64,000 nucleotides of DNA, taken from the NCBI GenBank assembly GCA_963803735.1, contig CAWDNV010000010.1:62001-126000 (forward strand). Reading direction: 5' to 3'. Shown one piece after another: positions 38,692-47,432 of the stretch (the first letter of the stretch is position 1; every line of letters begins with the position of its first letter). The translations under genes were made by a program, and so were the position numbers. The notes under the pieces are model-generated. The model saw nothing but the letters and a program-made list of their open reading frames with translations. It was not told the DNA's origin and searched no databases. The DNA comes from Palsa-189 sp963803735 (GTDB taxonomy: Bacteria > Acidobacteriota > Terriglobia > Acidiferrales > UBA7541).

Positions 38692-39012
38692 TTATCGGCG
38701 ACAATCCGCCAAGGTTTCTAGTTGGCGACGCCAAGCCTTCAACAGTCTGAGATTGGAAACGAGATTTCTCACTTTTGCGAGATTCACAATCAGCTGAAGC
38801 TCCGCCGGTTTATCGTCAGGATCGAGAACGATCAAGTCGCCCCTGAAATCGAGCCGGGAAGCGTCGCCGCGCAATGCAACAGCGAGCGCCTCCATGCTGT
38901 GTCCCACTTCCATCGCCTCCTTGGTCCATTTTTGAATTTGCCGCTCGATCTCCGCTAGCTCGACAAGGCCTCCGACGGCAGCTTGAGAGAATTGAGTCTT
39001 CGAGGTTGACAT
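38692..39012 (-). CDS. small conserved hypothetical protein
   Basis: 106 residues from the Met at 39012. Starts MSTSKTQFSQAAVGGLVELA, a helical region with EIERQIQKWTKEAMEVGHSM, then GDLIVLDPDDKPAELQLIV. No known domain; the upstream extension of the frame looks non-coding. Confidence 0.5.
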   Translation of the reverse strand: MSTSKTQFSQAAVGGLVELAEIERQIQKWTKEAMEVGHSMEALAVALRGDASRLDFRGDLIVLDPDDKPAELQLIVNLAKVRNLVSNLRLLKAWRRQLETLADCRR

Positions 39013-39166
39013 GTGCGCGAACCTCCGACGATTCGACAAAGAATGTCGCACCATACAGGGGATACCGCACGGCCGCCTATAGGTAAATTCGTGTACGAAG
39101 GCGTAAGGGCACATAAATGGTAATTCAAAAAGGGTAGGGCTCGGCGCGCGATTTTTTGCCGCGATA

Positions 39167-39805
39167 TTAAGCCTCGATGAGCCCGTTGCGTATGGCGTAG
39201 CGCACTAACTCCGCCGTCGAGCGACAGTTTACCTTGAGCATGATATTGCGTCTGTGGGTCTCCACCGTCTTCTGACTGATGCCCAGCATCTCGGCAATTT
39301 TCTTGCTATTACGTCCCTGGGAAAGAAGTCTGACGATGTCTTTCTGACGATCACTCAGACGCGGCTTGGAGTTTCCGCCGTCGCTCTTTCGCGGTCGGTG
39401 AACCGCAGGCGCTGTGTCAATGGGATAGAAGGTCTTGTTCTTGAGCACAGCTTTAATCGCGGATACGAGATCGCGGTCCGGGGCACTCTTCAGGACATAC
39501 CCGTGTACGCCCACGCGTCGCAGTTCGGCGATTAACTCGTCATTCTCATGAACTGTGAGGATCAATACTTTTGTGTCTGGCAGGTGGGCAAGGACGTCGC
39601 GCGCGGCATCCAGTCCGTTGATCTCGGGCATACTGAAATCCAGGATGGCCACGTCCGGCTTGCAGAATCTGGCCTGCTCTATCGCTTCTCGTCCATTGCT
39701 TGCTTCGGCTACGACGGTCCAATTCGGATAGTTTTCAACGATGTTACGAACGCCTCGTCGAAGCACGTTGTGGTCATCCGCAATCAGAAAACGAAGTTCA
39801 GGCAC
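39167..39805 (-). CDS. NarL/FixJ-type response regulator
   Basis: 212 residues from a GTG at 39805 with GGGGGAGC upstream; the longer frame is rejected because this length is normal for the family. Receiver domain: ELRFLIADDHNVLRRGVRNI (acidic pair), phospho-acceptor Asp in PDVAILDFSMPEINGLD, conserved Thr in VLILTVHEND and Lys in YVLKSAPDRDL. LuxR-type helix-turn-helix: LSDRQKDIVRLLSQGRNSKK and GISQKTVETHRRNIMLKVN. No kinase gene is adjacent. Confidence 0.92.
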   Translation of the reverse strand: MPELRFLIADDHNVLRRGVRNIVENYPNWTVVAEASNGREAIEQARFCKPDVAILDFSMPEINGLDAARDVLAHLPDTKVLILTVHENDELIAELRRVGVHGYVLKSAPDRDLVSAIKAVLKNKTFYPIDTAPAVHRPRKSDGGNSKPRLSDRQKDIVRLLSQGRNSKKIAEMLGISQKTVETHRRNIMLKVNCRSTAELVRYAIRNGLIEA

Positions 39806-40685
39806 CTGCTCCCCCTGGGGTAGAGAGCCGAGGCGAACCCAAAAACTGCGCGCACCCTGCTTCGTTGATGCCCAGCGCGTTTTTAGGGTTTCGGGTTTCT
39901 CCTGTATTCTGAAGACCTGAGAGCCGTAACCTCCATTCCGAGCCGTCGTTCCAAGCCGTCGTTCCAAGGGAAGTCTCCCGACGCGTGTCTTCCGGCATTT
40001 ACAAAGCATGGGATCGGTTCTGCCTGAAAAAGGATGCAGGAAATCGCGGGAACTTACATCCACCCCGAGTTGTCATTCTGAGCCGTCACTTCTAAGCGAA
40101 GTGTCCCGCTGCACTTCTTCCGGAAATTGCCTATTTGCAATTTCCGTCGGGACACGAAGTCGAAGCGCGCATTTTGCCGCCGCGCTTTTCGGCAATCCCT
40201 CTTCGCTCCTTTCGAAATCCGCCTGTCTTCCTCCATTCGAATACTCGCCGCGCCGAGCTTCCTAAGCCTTCGTTGCTCAGGGTCGGCGCCGACGCTTTTC
40301 TCGGCGGGAGACCTGAAGCTTTCCCTTCCATTCGAATAAATGGAATCCCGCGATTGTTCGAACGAATCAGCGTTCCACGTCGTTCGAATGACTCAACTAG
40401 TAAACTCCGTTGAAATGTAATACCTGCTATGTTATCGTGCGCTATGCTTGCTCGCGAACGACTCCTTCTGTGTCGTTCCGTCTCCGGCCCATTTGCGCCG
40501 CCGATCTCTGCCCGGATGCCGCTATTCGGCCCGACGACCGCTTGCCTCCTGGTCCGCGACCGCCGCTCCGCGAACGTTACCGCCAACCTGCCGAACCATG
40601 TGTCGACCATCGCGAGTAATTGCAGGCGCGATGGGCACAAAAACCCTGACGCGAACGCCCGTTTCTTGCCCGACCTAACCATCTT
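39806..40685. repeat. intergenic region with imperfect dispersed repeats
   Basis: No supported gene in about 880 bases. Two imperfect copies of a roughly 50-60-bp element occur at 39941-40001 and 40080-40130; both begin GAGCCGTC and share AAGxGAAGTxTCCCG and CTTCCGG. Further TTCGAA-centred stretches lie at 40240-40390. These look like host interspersed repeats just outside the integrated element. Confidence 0.5.
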
Positions 40686-40729
40686 TAGAATGAACTCGCG
40701 CTGCCACCGCTAACCTACCTGTTTTCAAT

Positions 40730-40747
40730 ATAGTACCGACGTACTAT
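40730..40747. promoter_or_regulatory. palindrome upstream of integrase gene
   Basis: ATAGTAC-CGAC-GTACTAT: a perfect 7-bp inverted repeat 77 bp before the integrase start. AGTAC/GTACT pieces recur in other intergenic gaps of the element (about 45856-45875 and 52565-52575). It suits an operator for an element-encoded repressor such as the ribbon-helix-helix protein; inference. Confidence 0.5.
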
Positions 40748-40823
40748 TCCGAATTGGGAGGATTTTGGAGAAACTCGTCCGCAGGGAAGGAAACCGATTC
40801 CCGAACGGAGGCTCTAAAAGACT

Positions 40824-42047
40824 ATGGAGAAAATCGAGCGTACGACCGGCAAGCTCCGAGTCGATAACGTGCTCTTTACCGCTCGGCCTTACACGAGGCA
40901 CTCTCAAGACTGCGCGCATCGAAACGAAGGACCGGATTACGCGGGCTGCGCCTGCTGGCGCTCGATCCTGACCTACGACGGCAGCACGCAGAAGTCCGGG
41001 AAGTTCGCGGCGAAGGTCCGCTCCTGGGGACGCGCTCTACAAGAGTGCGAGATGTGGCTTGACCGATTCGATCCCACAAAGAGGATGCAAGCGAAGCAGG
41101 AAGCCTCGGCGAAGACGATCGAGGAAGCGGTCCGGCTTTACGTCGCGGCGAAGGCGTCCGGTAGCTTCGGCCGGACGTGCTCGACGGGTACCTTAAACCG
41201 CGCGAAGAGTCTCCTCGGCGACGGAGACGCCCGGAAGGGACGCCTCGGCGAATGGCTCGGCTCGCTCCCGTTCCGGCCGACCATGATCCGGGATATTACG
41301 CCGGAGCAGGTAATCGCCTTCCGTCAGAGCTGGGACTTCCCGAGCGATCTCACCGCCCACGTATGCTGGACGACGCTGAAAAACTTTTTCAAATTTACGC
41401 GCGTCATGAAGTGGATCGACGAGGACCCGGCGCGCGATATCCCGCACGTGAAGTTTAAGGACGGCAACCGCACGGCTCACTTTTCGGATAAGGATTACGA
41501 GGCGATCCGCGCGAAGGCTTACGACTCCGAAAATCCGAAACTCCTGGTCTTGCTCGAACTGATGCGTCATTCCGGGATGGCGCTCGAAGACGCGGTTACT
41601 TTTCAGACGGATTCGCTTCGCGGCGACGTGCTCTCCTATCGTCGGGCGAAGACGAACCGCGAGGCCGTCGTCGTCCTACCGGGCCACGTCGTGGAACTGC
41701 TTAAGACCGTCGCGGGCTCTCAGCCTTTTCTCGATAGCGCCGTCAAGCTCGAATCCGCGAAGGGCGATTGGCGTCGGAAGTTAAAGGCGCTCTTCGCCGA
41801 CGCCGGGATCGCCGAGGTAAAGACCGAGGTCGGCGAGCGAGATGCTCACCCACATATGCTCCGCGATACGTTCGCCGTGGATATGATTTGTCGGCCGGGA
41901 ATGACCACGCGCGACGTGGCGAAGATGCTCGGAGATACGGAGAAGGTCGTCGAAAAGCATTACCTGCCCTTCGCCGAGAAGCTCCGAAACCACCACGTAG
42001 AGAAGATGCGCCGCGCGGTTAACGCCGAAGTCGAAGTCGCCCGGTAA
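40824..42047 (+). CDS. tyrosine-type site-specific integrase
   Basis: 407 residues. N-terminal zinc-like motif (CAHRNEGPDYAGCACW) as in many acidobacterial integrases, then a SAM-like core-binding region. Catalytic residues: Arg in LLELMRHSGMALED, Lys in RRAKTNREAVVVLP, H-x-x-R in HPHMLRDTFAVDM, and the nucleophile Tyr380 in VVEKHYLPFAEK. Complete active site, so probably functional. First gene of the element; a terminator follows. Confidence 0.92.
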   Translation: MEKIERTTGKLRVDNVLFTARPYTRHSQDCAHRNEGPDYAGCACWRSILTYDGSTQKSGKFAAKVRSWGRALQECEMWLDRFDPTKRMQAKQEASAKTIEEAVRLYVAAKASGSFGRTCSTGTLNRAKSLLGDGDARKGRLGEWLGSLPFRPTMIRDITPEQVIAFRQSWDFPSDLTAHVCWTTLKNFFKFTRVMKWIDEDPARDIPHVKFKDGNRTAHFSDKDYEAIRAKAYDSENPKLLVLLELMRHSGMALEDAVTFQTDSLRGDVLSYRRAKTNREAVVVLPGHVVELLKTVAGSQPFLDSAVKLESAKGDWRRKLKALFADAGIAEVKTEVGERDAHPHMLRDTFAVDMICRPGMTTRDVAKMLGDTEKVVEKHYLPFAEKLRNHHVEKMRRAVNAEVEVAR

Positions 42048-42057
42048 AATCCGAGGA

Positions 42058-42083
42058 CCCTGGTACAATTCTTTGTACCAGGG
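42058..42083 (+). terminator. terminator after integrase gene
   Basis: An 11-bp stem CCCTGGTACAA / TTGTACCAGGG with a 4-base loop, followed by TTCTTTC. Lies 11 bp past the integrase stop. Confidence 0.85.
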
Positions 42084-42291
42084 TTCTTTCCCTCCCAATT
42101 GGACACTGTCCGTTAAATAAGTTAGGGTATCTAATAGAAGCGCCGCGAGACTGGAGCGGAATATAAGAAGCCAGCCGGTTTTAAGGCTCACCGACAAGGG
42201 CTGATGCGGCTACTACCGATAGCGCGCGCAGTAAAAAGTCTCCCTCCGTAGCTCAGCGTGGGAACCTCGGAATCTACTACGAGGTATCCCT

Positions 42292-42516
42292 ATGTCCTTT
42301 CCCGATCTATCTCACGAAAAGCATTTTTCCGTCGCCGACCTCTCGAAAGCCTGGGGTCTCTGCGCCGAGACGATCCGCGTCATCTTCGCCGACGAGCCGA
42401 ACGTTCTCCGCATCGGTCACGGTGATAAGCGCGGCAAGCGTCGCTACGTCACGATTCGCATTCCCGAATCCGTCGCCAATCGCGTTCACGCGCGGCTGAA
42501 TAAGGTGGGGCGATGA
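42292..42516 (+). CDS. small helix-turn-helix-like protein
   Basis: 74 residues. HFSVADLSKAWGLCAETIRV looks like the N-terminal helix-turn-helix of AlpA/excisionase or MerR-like proteins, followed by a basic stretch (GDKRGKRRYVTIRIPESVA). Possible directionality factor or early regulator. Its stop overlaps the next start (ATGA). Confidence 0.55.
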   Translation: MSFPDLSHEKHFSVADLSKAWGLCAETIRVIFADEPNVLRIGHGDKRGKRRYVTIRIPESVANRVHARLNKVGR

Positions 42517-42719
42517 GCTTTTCCGAATATCTCTGGATTGAACTACAAATCCTCTGGACTATCTTAAAAATAGTCTGGAACACCATGGGCTTGATCCGGC
42601 TCGCGACCGGACGAACCCTTAGAATCCTTTTCGCTCGGCTCCTCGGTATCGAGGTACCGAAGGAATCGGGAATCATAGCCGCGTGGAAGATAGTTTTCGA
42701 CTTCGAGGTGCGGCGATGA
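42513..42719 (+). CDS. small hydrophobic element protein
   Basis: 68 residues with amphipathic or hydrophobic helices (IELQILWTILKIVWNTMGLI; ILFARLLGIEVPK). ATGA overlaps join it to both neighbours, which supports translation. Function not recognised. Confidence 0.5.
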   Translation: MSFSEYLWIELQILWTILKIVWNTMGLIRLATGRTLRILFARLLGIEVPKESGIIAAWKIVFDFEVRR

Positions 42720-42877
42720 GCGACCAGCCACTTAAGTCGGATCATCCTAACTGCCGCTGGTGCTCCGGCCGATCGACTCGCGCACTTCACCGCCTACTGA
42801 CGACCAAAAAAGTGATGAATGAGCTTTGGAGAGCCGCGCTTCCGAGAATCCTCGCCGCACGCCGCGAGGTGAGCTAA
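42716..42877 (+). CDS. small CxxC element protein
   Basis: 53 residues from the ATG at 42716, overlapping the previous stop. HPNCRWCSGRSTRALHRLL carries one CxxC pair and basic residues. Unrecognised. Confidence 0.45.
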   Translation: MSDQPLKSDHPNCRWCSGRSTRALHRLLTTKKVMNELWRAALPRILAARREVS

Positions 42878-42891
42878 AGCGACTTTCAAAT

Positions 42892-42904
42892 TAAGGCAAA
42901 ATAC
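42892..42904 (+). promoter_or_regulatory. shared 13-bp motif, copy 1
   Basis: TAAGGCAAAATAC, identical to 45057-45069. It lies in the gap before the excisionase-like gene at 42978. Both copies are followed 30-40 bases later by a GTAC-containing AT-rich stretch ending AGTAA. Candidate promoter or operator of the element. Confidence 0.5.
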
Positions 42905-42977
42905 TACTGGACAACAGCGAAACCTATCGTACGTTACTAAGTAAGCGTTTTTCCAAATCCCGAAAGGAGCCTCACCT

Positions 42978-43166
42978 ATGATCATAGTGCCGGTCTATAT
43001 GTTCGACCGCTGTAATACCCGTGAACTCACCCGCCGCCTCGGAGGAGGTCCTAAAGCTCGGAGCTTCATCTTCGAGTCCATCCACGATAAGCGCAATCCC
43101 ATGCCTCATACCCGCGTCGGCCGCGGCTACGAGTTCTCCTGGGAAGAAGTCAAGGCCTGGTTTTAG
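42978..43166 (+). CDS. excisionase-like small protein
   Basis: 62 residues with AAAGGAG upstream. RELTRRLGGGPKARSFIFES and VGRGYEFSWEEVKAWF resemble the winged-helix layout of small excisionase/AlpA-like proteins, in which the C-terminal W-x-x-W region follows the recognition part. Directly abuts the primase-helicase gene. Confidence 0.5.
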   Translation: MIIVPVYMFDRCNTRELTRRLGGGPKARSFIFESIHDKRNPMPHTRVGRGYEFSWEEVKAWF

Positions 43167-44702
43167 ATGCCGCGACTTAAGAGACCGAAGGTCGAGATCG
43201 ATCCCGAGGAGCCTGAAGTAAAAGCGCTGATGGCGGAGTTCGACGAGCGCTTTTTCCACATTATGAACTACGGCGGGCATACGCGGATCGGCTCGATGGA
43301 AAGTCGCTACTATACGAATCCCGACGGCGTCTTAAAGGAGCGCAAGGATTCGTATCTCGCAACCCGTGAACTCTACCACTTCGAGAACGCCTATACCGGC
43401 GAGACGGTCATCGTCGGCTACCGCAACAGCAAGCAGGGTCGAGTACCGATCCGCGTCAATAAAGCCGAGGTCTGGCTCTACCTCCCTCATCGGAAGTACA
43501 GCCAGGTCGTCTTCCTTCCCGGCGGACCGCCGGAGATTAAGACCTTTCACGTTCAGACGGACAATAAGGACCACGAGGACGAGGTACCGGGTTTCAATTT
43601 ATGGAGAGGTTTCGCCTACGAGCCGAAGAAAGGCGACTGCTCGCTCTACCTGAATCACGTCCGCGACAATATCTGCCGCGGCAACGAAGACCACTACAAG
43701 CTCGTCGTCGCCTGGATGGCCGACGCGGTTCAGCATCCTGGCCGGCACGGGAACTGGGCCGTCACCGTTAGCGGTCGTAAAGGTACCGGTAAGAACGTCT
43801 TCTCCGAAGCCTTCTGCGATTTGTTCGGCGACCACGGTATCGTGCTCTCCGGCGAGAAGAGCGTGGTCTCTAATTTTAATGCGCACTTGAGAAACAAGGT
43901 CGTAGCTATAGCCGACGAAGCGTTCTTCGCGCGCGATCCACGGCAGGACCGGGTCCTTAAAGGGATGATCACCGGCGAGTGGCTCCGGATCGAACCGAAG
44001 GGCGTCGACTCGTTTCAGGTGCCGAACTACCTTCACCTGATCATTATCGGCAACGACTCGGCACTCGTTCACGCGACGATGGACGAACGAAGATACTTTG
44101 CGCTGGAGTGCGGCGAAGACCATCGGCAGGATAAGGAATACTTCGGCGCGATCGCGGACCAGCTCCGCTGCGGCGGTTACGAAGCGCTGCTCTTTCATTT
44201 AATGTACGAGGTCGAGGCGAAGATTCCGCGCGACGCGCCTCAGACCGATATTCTTAAGCGCCAGATGGCGCTCGATCCCGTCGAAATGATGTGGGTAGAA
44301 CTCCTCGACCGCGGCTGGCTACCTACCATCAGGCCTGTGAATACGAGCAGGACCAACCAAAGCGATGGCGGCGCTGCGTACGTTCAGATAAAGGACATCG
44401 TCGAGTGGGCTCATAAATCACGGAGACGCGGATTTTCCGATATCACGCATCAGAACGTCACCTGGCTATTCGGTCCGAAGTGCCTCGGTCTCGGGAAGCC
44501 GGGTCCGGTTAGGATCAGCGGCGAAACGGTTTGGGGCTGGAAAATTCCGAATCTCCGCGCCTCGCGCCAACAGTGGGACGCGCGGACGCAATATAAACGC
44601 GATTGGGACGGCGACGGCGATTGGGAGTTCGACGCGCGGTTATCCGGCATCTGTCCAGGCTGTCACAAGCTCGAATGCGAGTGCTCCGAGGAGACTGTCT
44701 AG
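43167..44702 (+). CDS. DUF5906 phage/plasmid primase-helicase
   Basis: 511 residues. Walker A GRKGTGKNVFSEAF at about 203-216, Walker B VVAIADEAFFA at about 245-255, and HLIIIGNDSALVHATMDERR as sensor-like region match the superfamily 3 helicase / DUF5906 domain of P4-like primases. The N-terminal region lacks a recognisable primase active site, so it may act as helicase only. A cysteine cluster (CPGCHKLECEC) ends the protein. Replication protein of the element. Confidence 0.85.
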   Translation: MPRLKRPKVEIDPEEPEVKALMAEFDERFFHIMNYGGHTRIGSMESRYYTNPDGVLKERKDSYLATRELYHFENAYTGETVIVGYRNSKQGRVPIRVNKAEVWLYLPHRKYSQVVFLPGGPPEIKTFHVQTDNKDHEDEVPGFNLWRGFAYEPKKGDCSLYLNHVRDNICRGNEDHYKLVVAWMADAVQHPGRHGNWAVTVSGRKGTGKNVFSEAFCDLFGDHGIVLSGEKSVVSNFNAHLRNKVVAIADEAFFARDPRQDRVLKGMITGEWLRIEPKGVDSFQVPNYLHLIIIGNDSALVHATMDERRYFALECGEDHRQDKEYFGAIADQLRCGGYEALLFHLMYEVEAKIPRDAPQTDILKRQMALDPVEMMWVELLDRGWLPTIRPVNTSRTNQSDGGAAYVQIKDIVEWAHKSRRRGFSDITHQNVTWLFGPKCLGLGKPGPVRISGETVWGWKIPNLRASRQQWDARTQYKRDWDGDGDWEFDARLSGICPGCHKLECECSEETV

Positions 44703-45195
44703 GCATACATAGCTTTAGAATCAACGTATGCGTCGCCTCCGCCTCCAGGTCTTTATCGACTCTTTACAAAATTCTTTACCGATTTTCGTTTAAGAATCAG
44801 CAGCTTACGAGGAATAAACTCTACCGGAACGGCTTTTTCTTATATATTACAAATATACTAGTACCTAGATTCCTCCCTTTCCGAAGGGCATTAGTATATA
44901 CGGAGTTTGTCCGTGAAAAGGCGTTCCGGACCTCGTTTTGCCGGACCGCGCAGAAAACAAACGAAAATCTGTAAAGAAAAAGTGTAAGACCTGTTAAAGA
45001 CCGGATCGGGACTGTCTCGGGACTGTCTCCGGGCGGGCTCCGGCGCGCTTACGGACTAAGGCAAAATACGCATACCATCCAGTAAACCATTCCGATAGAA
45101 TTGTACTCTAAAGTAATGAGGTCCGAGTTTCGGCCGAAGGCCCTGTAACTCTCGACTCCTACCTCCGCAGTAAAATTCACGCAAAAAGGTCTCCG
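44703..45195. other. AT-rich non-coding region, candidate origin
   Basis: About 490 bases without a supported gene, directly after the helicase. The middle is strikingly AT-rich (44800-44900) for this element. Inverted GCATAC / GTATGC occurs at 44703-44732 and a tandem 11-mer, GGGACTGTCTC, at 45008-45018 and 45019-45029. Helicase plus AT-rich, repeat-bearing DNA suggests a replication origin; not tested. Confidence 0.45.
45057..45069 (+). promoter_or_regulatory. shared 13-bp motif, copy 2
   Basis: TAAGGCAAAATAC, identical to 42892-42904. It is 127 bp before the ribbon-helix-helix gene and may drive the HNH-terminase-capsid operon. Confidence 0.5.
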
Positions 45196-45342
45196 ATGGA
45201 AACGACGATTCCGGTTCGTATCGATACCGTCACACGCGAACGCCTTGAAAAAAGGGCTGCGATTGCGGAGCGAAGTTTGTCCGGAGAAGTCCGTCTGATC
45301 TTGCGTGAGGCTCTCGAAGCGAAGTCCGTGGAGTCACGCTAA
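45196..45342 (+). CDS. ribbon-helix-helix DNA-binding protein
   Basis: 48 residues, AAAAAGGTCTCCG upstream. METTIPVRIDTVTRERLEKR then AAIAERSLSGEVRLILREAL: one beta strand and two helices of an Arc/MetJ-type ribbon-helix-helix domain with nothing else. Its TAA overlaps the ATG of the HNH gene. Likely repressor or regulator of the element. Confidence 0.75.
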   Translation: METTIPVRIDTVTRERLEKRAAIAERSLSGEVRLILREALEAKSVESR

Positions 45343-45851
45343 TGCCGTCACGCATACCGAGAAGATGTGGCAATCCACAATGTCGAACCGTCGGCATTTT
45401 CGATAGCGGATATTGCGATCCATGTAAGCACGAGCGATCCGCCAAGAAGTACGCCGAGCGTAAGCGGGAAGGTCGCGTGTTTAACGCTGACGATGATCGC
45501 TTCCGCGAAAGCGTGAAGATGCAAAATGTTTTTTGTCAGCGTGTGAATAACGGTGTTCGTTGTCGGAGACCGAGCGTCATCATTCATCACTTGTTAGAAG
45601 TCGCCTCGCGTCCGGACCTCAAGTATGAGACCGCGAACGTGGTTATGGTCTGCCAGTCTTGCCATCCGCGACCGGACGACGCCGATCAGGGAGTATTCGT
45701 GCCGACCTGCTCGACGATCATGGGTATCGTGATTCAGGAAGACCTCGGCGTCTTTCCGGGTTACTTGGTCACGGCGGCGCAAGAGAAGCAACTATGGAGC
45801 CGCGAGACTCAAGCGAAGGTCCTCGCCGAGATGAGCGTGCCGAAGTGCTGA
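45342..45851 (+). CDS. HNH endonuclease
   Basis: 169 residues. CGNPQCRTVGIFDSGYCDPC is an N-terminal zinc knuckle set; the HNH core is VIIHHLLEVASRPDLKYETA followed by NVVMVCQSCHPRPDD (H-H ... N ... H with CxxC). HNH nucleases next to a small terminase are usual in HK97-type packaging modules, where they assist DNA cleavage. The small terminase lies 520 bp downstream. Confidence 0.8.
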   Translation: MPSRIPRRCGNPQCRTVGIFDSGYCDPCKHERSAKKYAERKREGRVFNADDDRFRESVKMQNVFCQRVNNGVRCRRPSVIIHHLLEVASRPDLKYETANVVMVCQSCHPRPDDADQGVFVPTCSTIMGIVIQEDLGVFPGYLVTAAQEKQLWSRETQAKVLAEMSVPKC

Positions 45852-46003
45852 TGTATCGCAGTACGATTGTATCGTACCCGGTATGGTGTTGATGTTTCAT
45901 GTACGCACATCACTAGTCACCGCGCGCGGGCGCATGTGTGACATCTCAGATTCAAAAGGCCCAAATACGACGCCCAGTTTGAAGGAAAGTAAAGGAGATA
46001 TGA

Positions 46004-46369
46004 ATGTGTGATCGCGCTAAAGGACTTAGGATCGGCCTCAAGTTGGCCCGGCAGCACGCGGAGCGGCAGTTCGCGGCGCGGATCGCCGCCGCCGAGGAGG
46101 GTAAGGACTGTTGCGAGTGCGTCGCGACTCTGACCGAGATGGAATCCGCGATCGAGGCTGCGCGTAATTTCGTTTTTACCGGTAAGCCTATCCCTATGCC
46201 GAGCCGTCTCGAAGACTTCGTCGATCAGGCGATCGAAGCGATCGAGTACAAGGAAACGCACGAGAAGGCTCAGGCCGGTCCTGACGAACTCGAACGTTTG
46301 CGTCAAGAAAATAAGACGCTCAGGCTTCGCGTCAATACCTTGGAAAGTCGCTACGGAGGGAAGTTCTAA
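46004..46369 (+). CDS. helical element protein
   Basis: 121 residues. Mostly charged helices; a C-terminal coiled coil (DELERLRQENKTLRLRVNTL). No known domain. Abuts the small terminase gene with no gap. Confidence 0.55.
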   Translation: MCDRAKGLRIGLKLARQHAERQFAARIAAAEEGKDCCECVATLTEMESAIEAARNFVFTGKPIPMPSRLEDFVDQAIEAIEYKETHEKAQAGPDELERLRQENKTLRLRVNTLESRYGGKF

Positions 46370-46753
46370 ATGGGAATGCCGCGTACGCCGGTTTCGGAGC
46401 TTAAGCTCCGGGCCGACAAAAATATCAAGCGATCCTTGTCGTATTCCGCGACGAGGAAGGCCGTCCTCGCTCATCGAGCCGAGCTTGAGCAAATGTGGCA
46501 GGACTTGTCCGAGCGCCGCGCCGACGCGCTCGCCGAGATTAAGCGCGACGGCCTTACGGTTACGGAAGAGCGATGGTCGCGCGGCAAGAATATCTCGGTT
46601 CTCGTCACGCATCCGGCTTTGGCGATCGCTCAGGATTGCGAGCGGCAGTTGAAGTCTCTGGCGAGATTGCTTTCGATGGCGGAGGAGTCCGAATCGAAGG
46701 AAATGTCCGACGCCGAGCTACTGGCCGCGACCGATCATCTGGAGATGAACTAA
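46370..46753 (+). CDS. P27-like phage terminase small subunit
   Basis: 127 residues. TPVSELKLRADKNIKRSL opens as in P27-family small terminases (basic 'K-x-R' start), and HRAELEQMWQDLSERRADAL with THPALAIAQDCERQLKSLAR matches the family's closing helices ('P-A-L-x-I-x-x-x-x-x-x-Q-L'). The family binds phage DNA for packaging by the large subunit. No large subunit gene is present in the element, so any packaging would need one from a helper. Confidence 0.6.
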   Translation: MGMPRTPVSELKLRADKNIKRSLSYSATRKAVLAHRAELEQMWQDLSERRADALAEIKRDGLTVTEERWSRGKNISVLVTHPALAIAQDCERQLKSLARLLSMAEESESKEMSDAELLAATDHLEMN

Positions 46754-46930
46754 ATGAGCCAAGTGAACGTAGCGCGTCGCGTCCTCGCTGATCCGAAGGC
46801 GACGGAGTATTTGAAGCAGGCCGCTCGCGAAGTGCTCGAAGATTTTGTCTCCGGTAGAAACGATCATCCTTTCTCGGAATTTTGCTTACCGATGGATGAT
46901 GACGACGAAGAAGAGGAGCCGCAGTCATGA
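46754..46930 (+). CDS. small acidic element protein
   Basis: 58 residues, ATG one base after the terminase stop. Helical start (KATEYLKQAAREVLEDFVSG) and a very acidic end (MDDDDEEEEPQS), which could mimic DNA. Its stop overlaps the next ATG. Unrecognised. Confidence 0.55.
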   Translation: MSQVNVARRVLADPKATEYLKQAAREVLEDFVSGRNDHPFSEFCLPMDDDDEEEEPQS

Positions 46931-47232
46931 AGCAAGTTAAACCTTACGATATCGTTACCGTCGAGTGGGTCGATAGTAGCGGTAATCACTGTGGTTGGAC
47001 GAACGAGATTAGTCTTCCGATGCTCATTCGCAGCGTCGGGATCGTGATCGAATCGCGCCGTAACTATATCGTCATTACTACGTTGACCGATCTCAAAGGC
47101 TTCTCCGAGGACCCTTTAACGATCGTAGCTTCGGCGATCCGTCGCGTCAGGAAGATCGGCTGTATCGATAAATCGGTACCGAAGGGTTTTAGCCGATACG
47201 CTTCCGGCGCCATCTGCGAGCAGCCACGATGA
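46927..47232 (+). CDS. element protein, SH3-like beta fold
   Basis: 101 residues with an ATGA junction upstream. YDIVTVEWVDSSGNHCGWTN and SRRNYIVITTLTDLKGFSED suggest a small beta barrel seen in phage proteins of unknown function. Last bases overlap the next gene. Confidence 0.55.
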   Translation: MKQVKPYDIVTVEWVDSSGNHCGWTNEISLPMLIRSVGIVIESRRNYIVITTLTDLKGFSEDPLTIVASAIRRVRKIGCIDKSVPKGFSRYASGAICEQPR

Positions 47233-47432
47233 ACACGCCTCCATCATTACGCCGTGCCGAGACTCAGCAGCTTGACCATTCGTCTCGTCCCGAGGGTGTT
47301 CTGACCTCGCAGACCGAATACGAGCGTCGCCGCCTGTGGCTTACGGCCCACTGCTTTGCGCTGATCGAATCTAACCGGCGTTCCCGGCGTCCGCGTCCAG
47401 CGCCCGAGGGCTTCATACCGATCGACTTATGA
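47229..47432 (+). CDS. small element protein
   Basis: 67 residues, overlapping both neighbours by four bases. Basic and Arg/Pro rich (SNRRSRRPRPAPEGFIPIDL). Unrecognised. Confidence 0.45.
   Translation: MNTPPSLRRAETQQLDHSSRPEGVLTSQTEYERRRLWLTAHCFALIESNRRSRRPRPAPEGFIPIDL

Noticed and set aside
42230..42290. tRNA-like string with GTAGCTCAG before the gene at 42292
   Set aside because: Only the D-arm-like word is present; no acceptor stem or anticodon arm can be drawn.
44603..44974. 123-codon rightward frame at the end of the helicase gene
   Set aside because: It begins inside the helicase gene in another frame and runs into AT-rich DNA with low protein-like quality.
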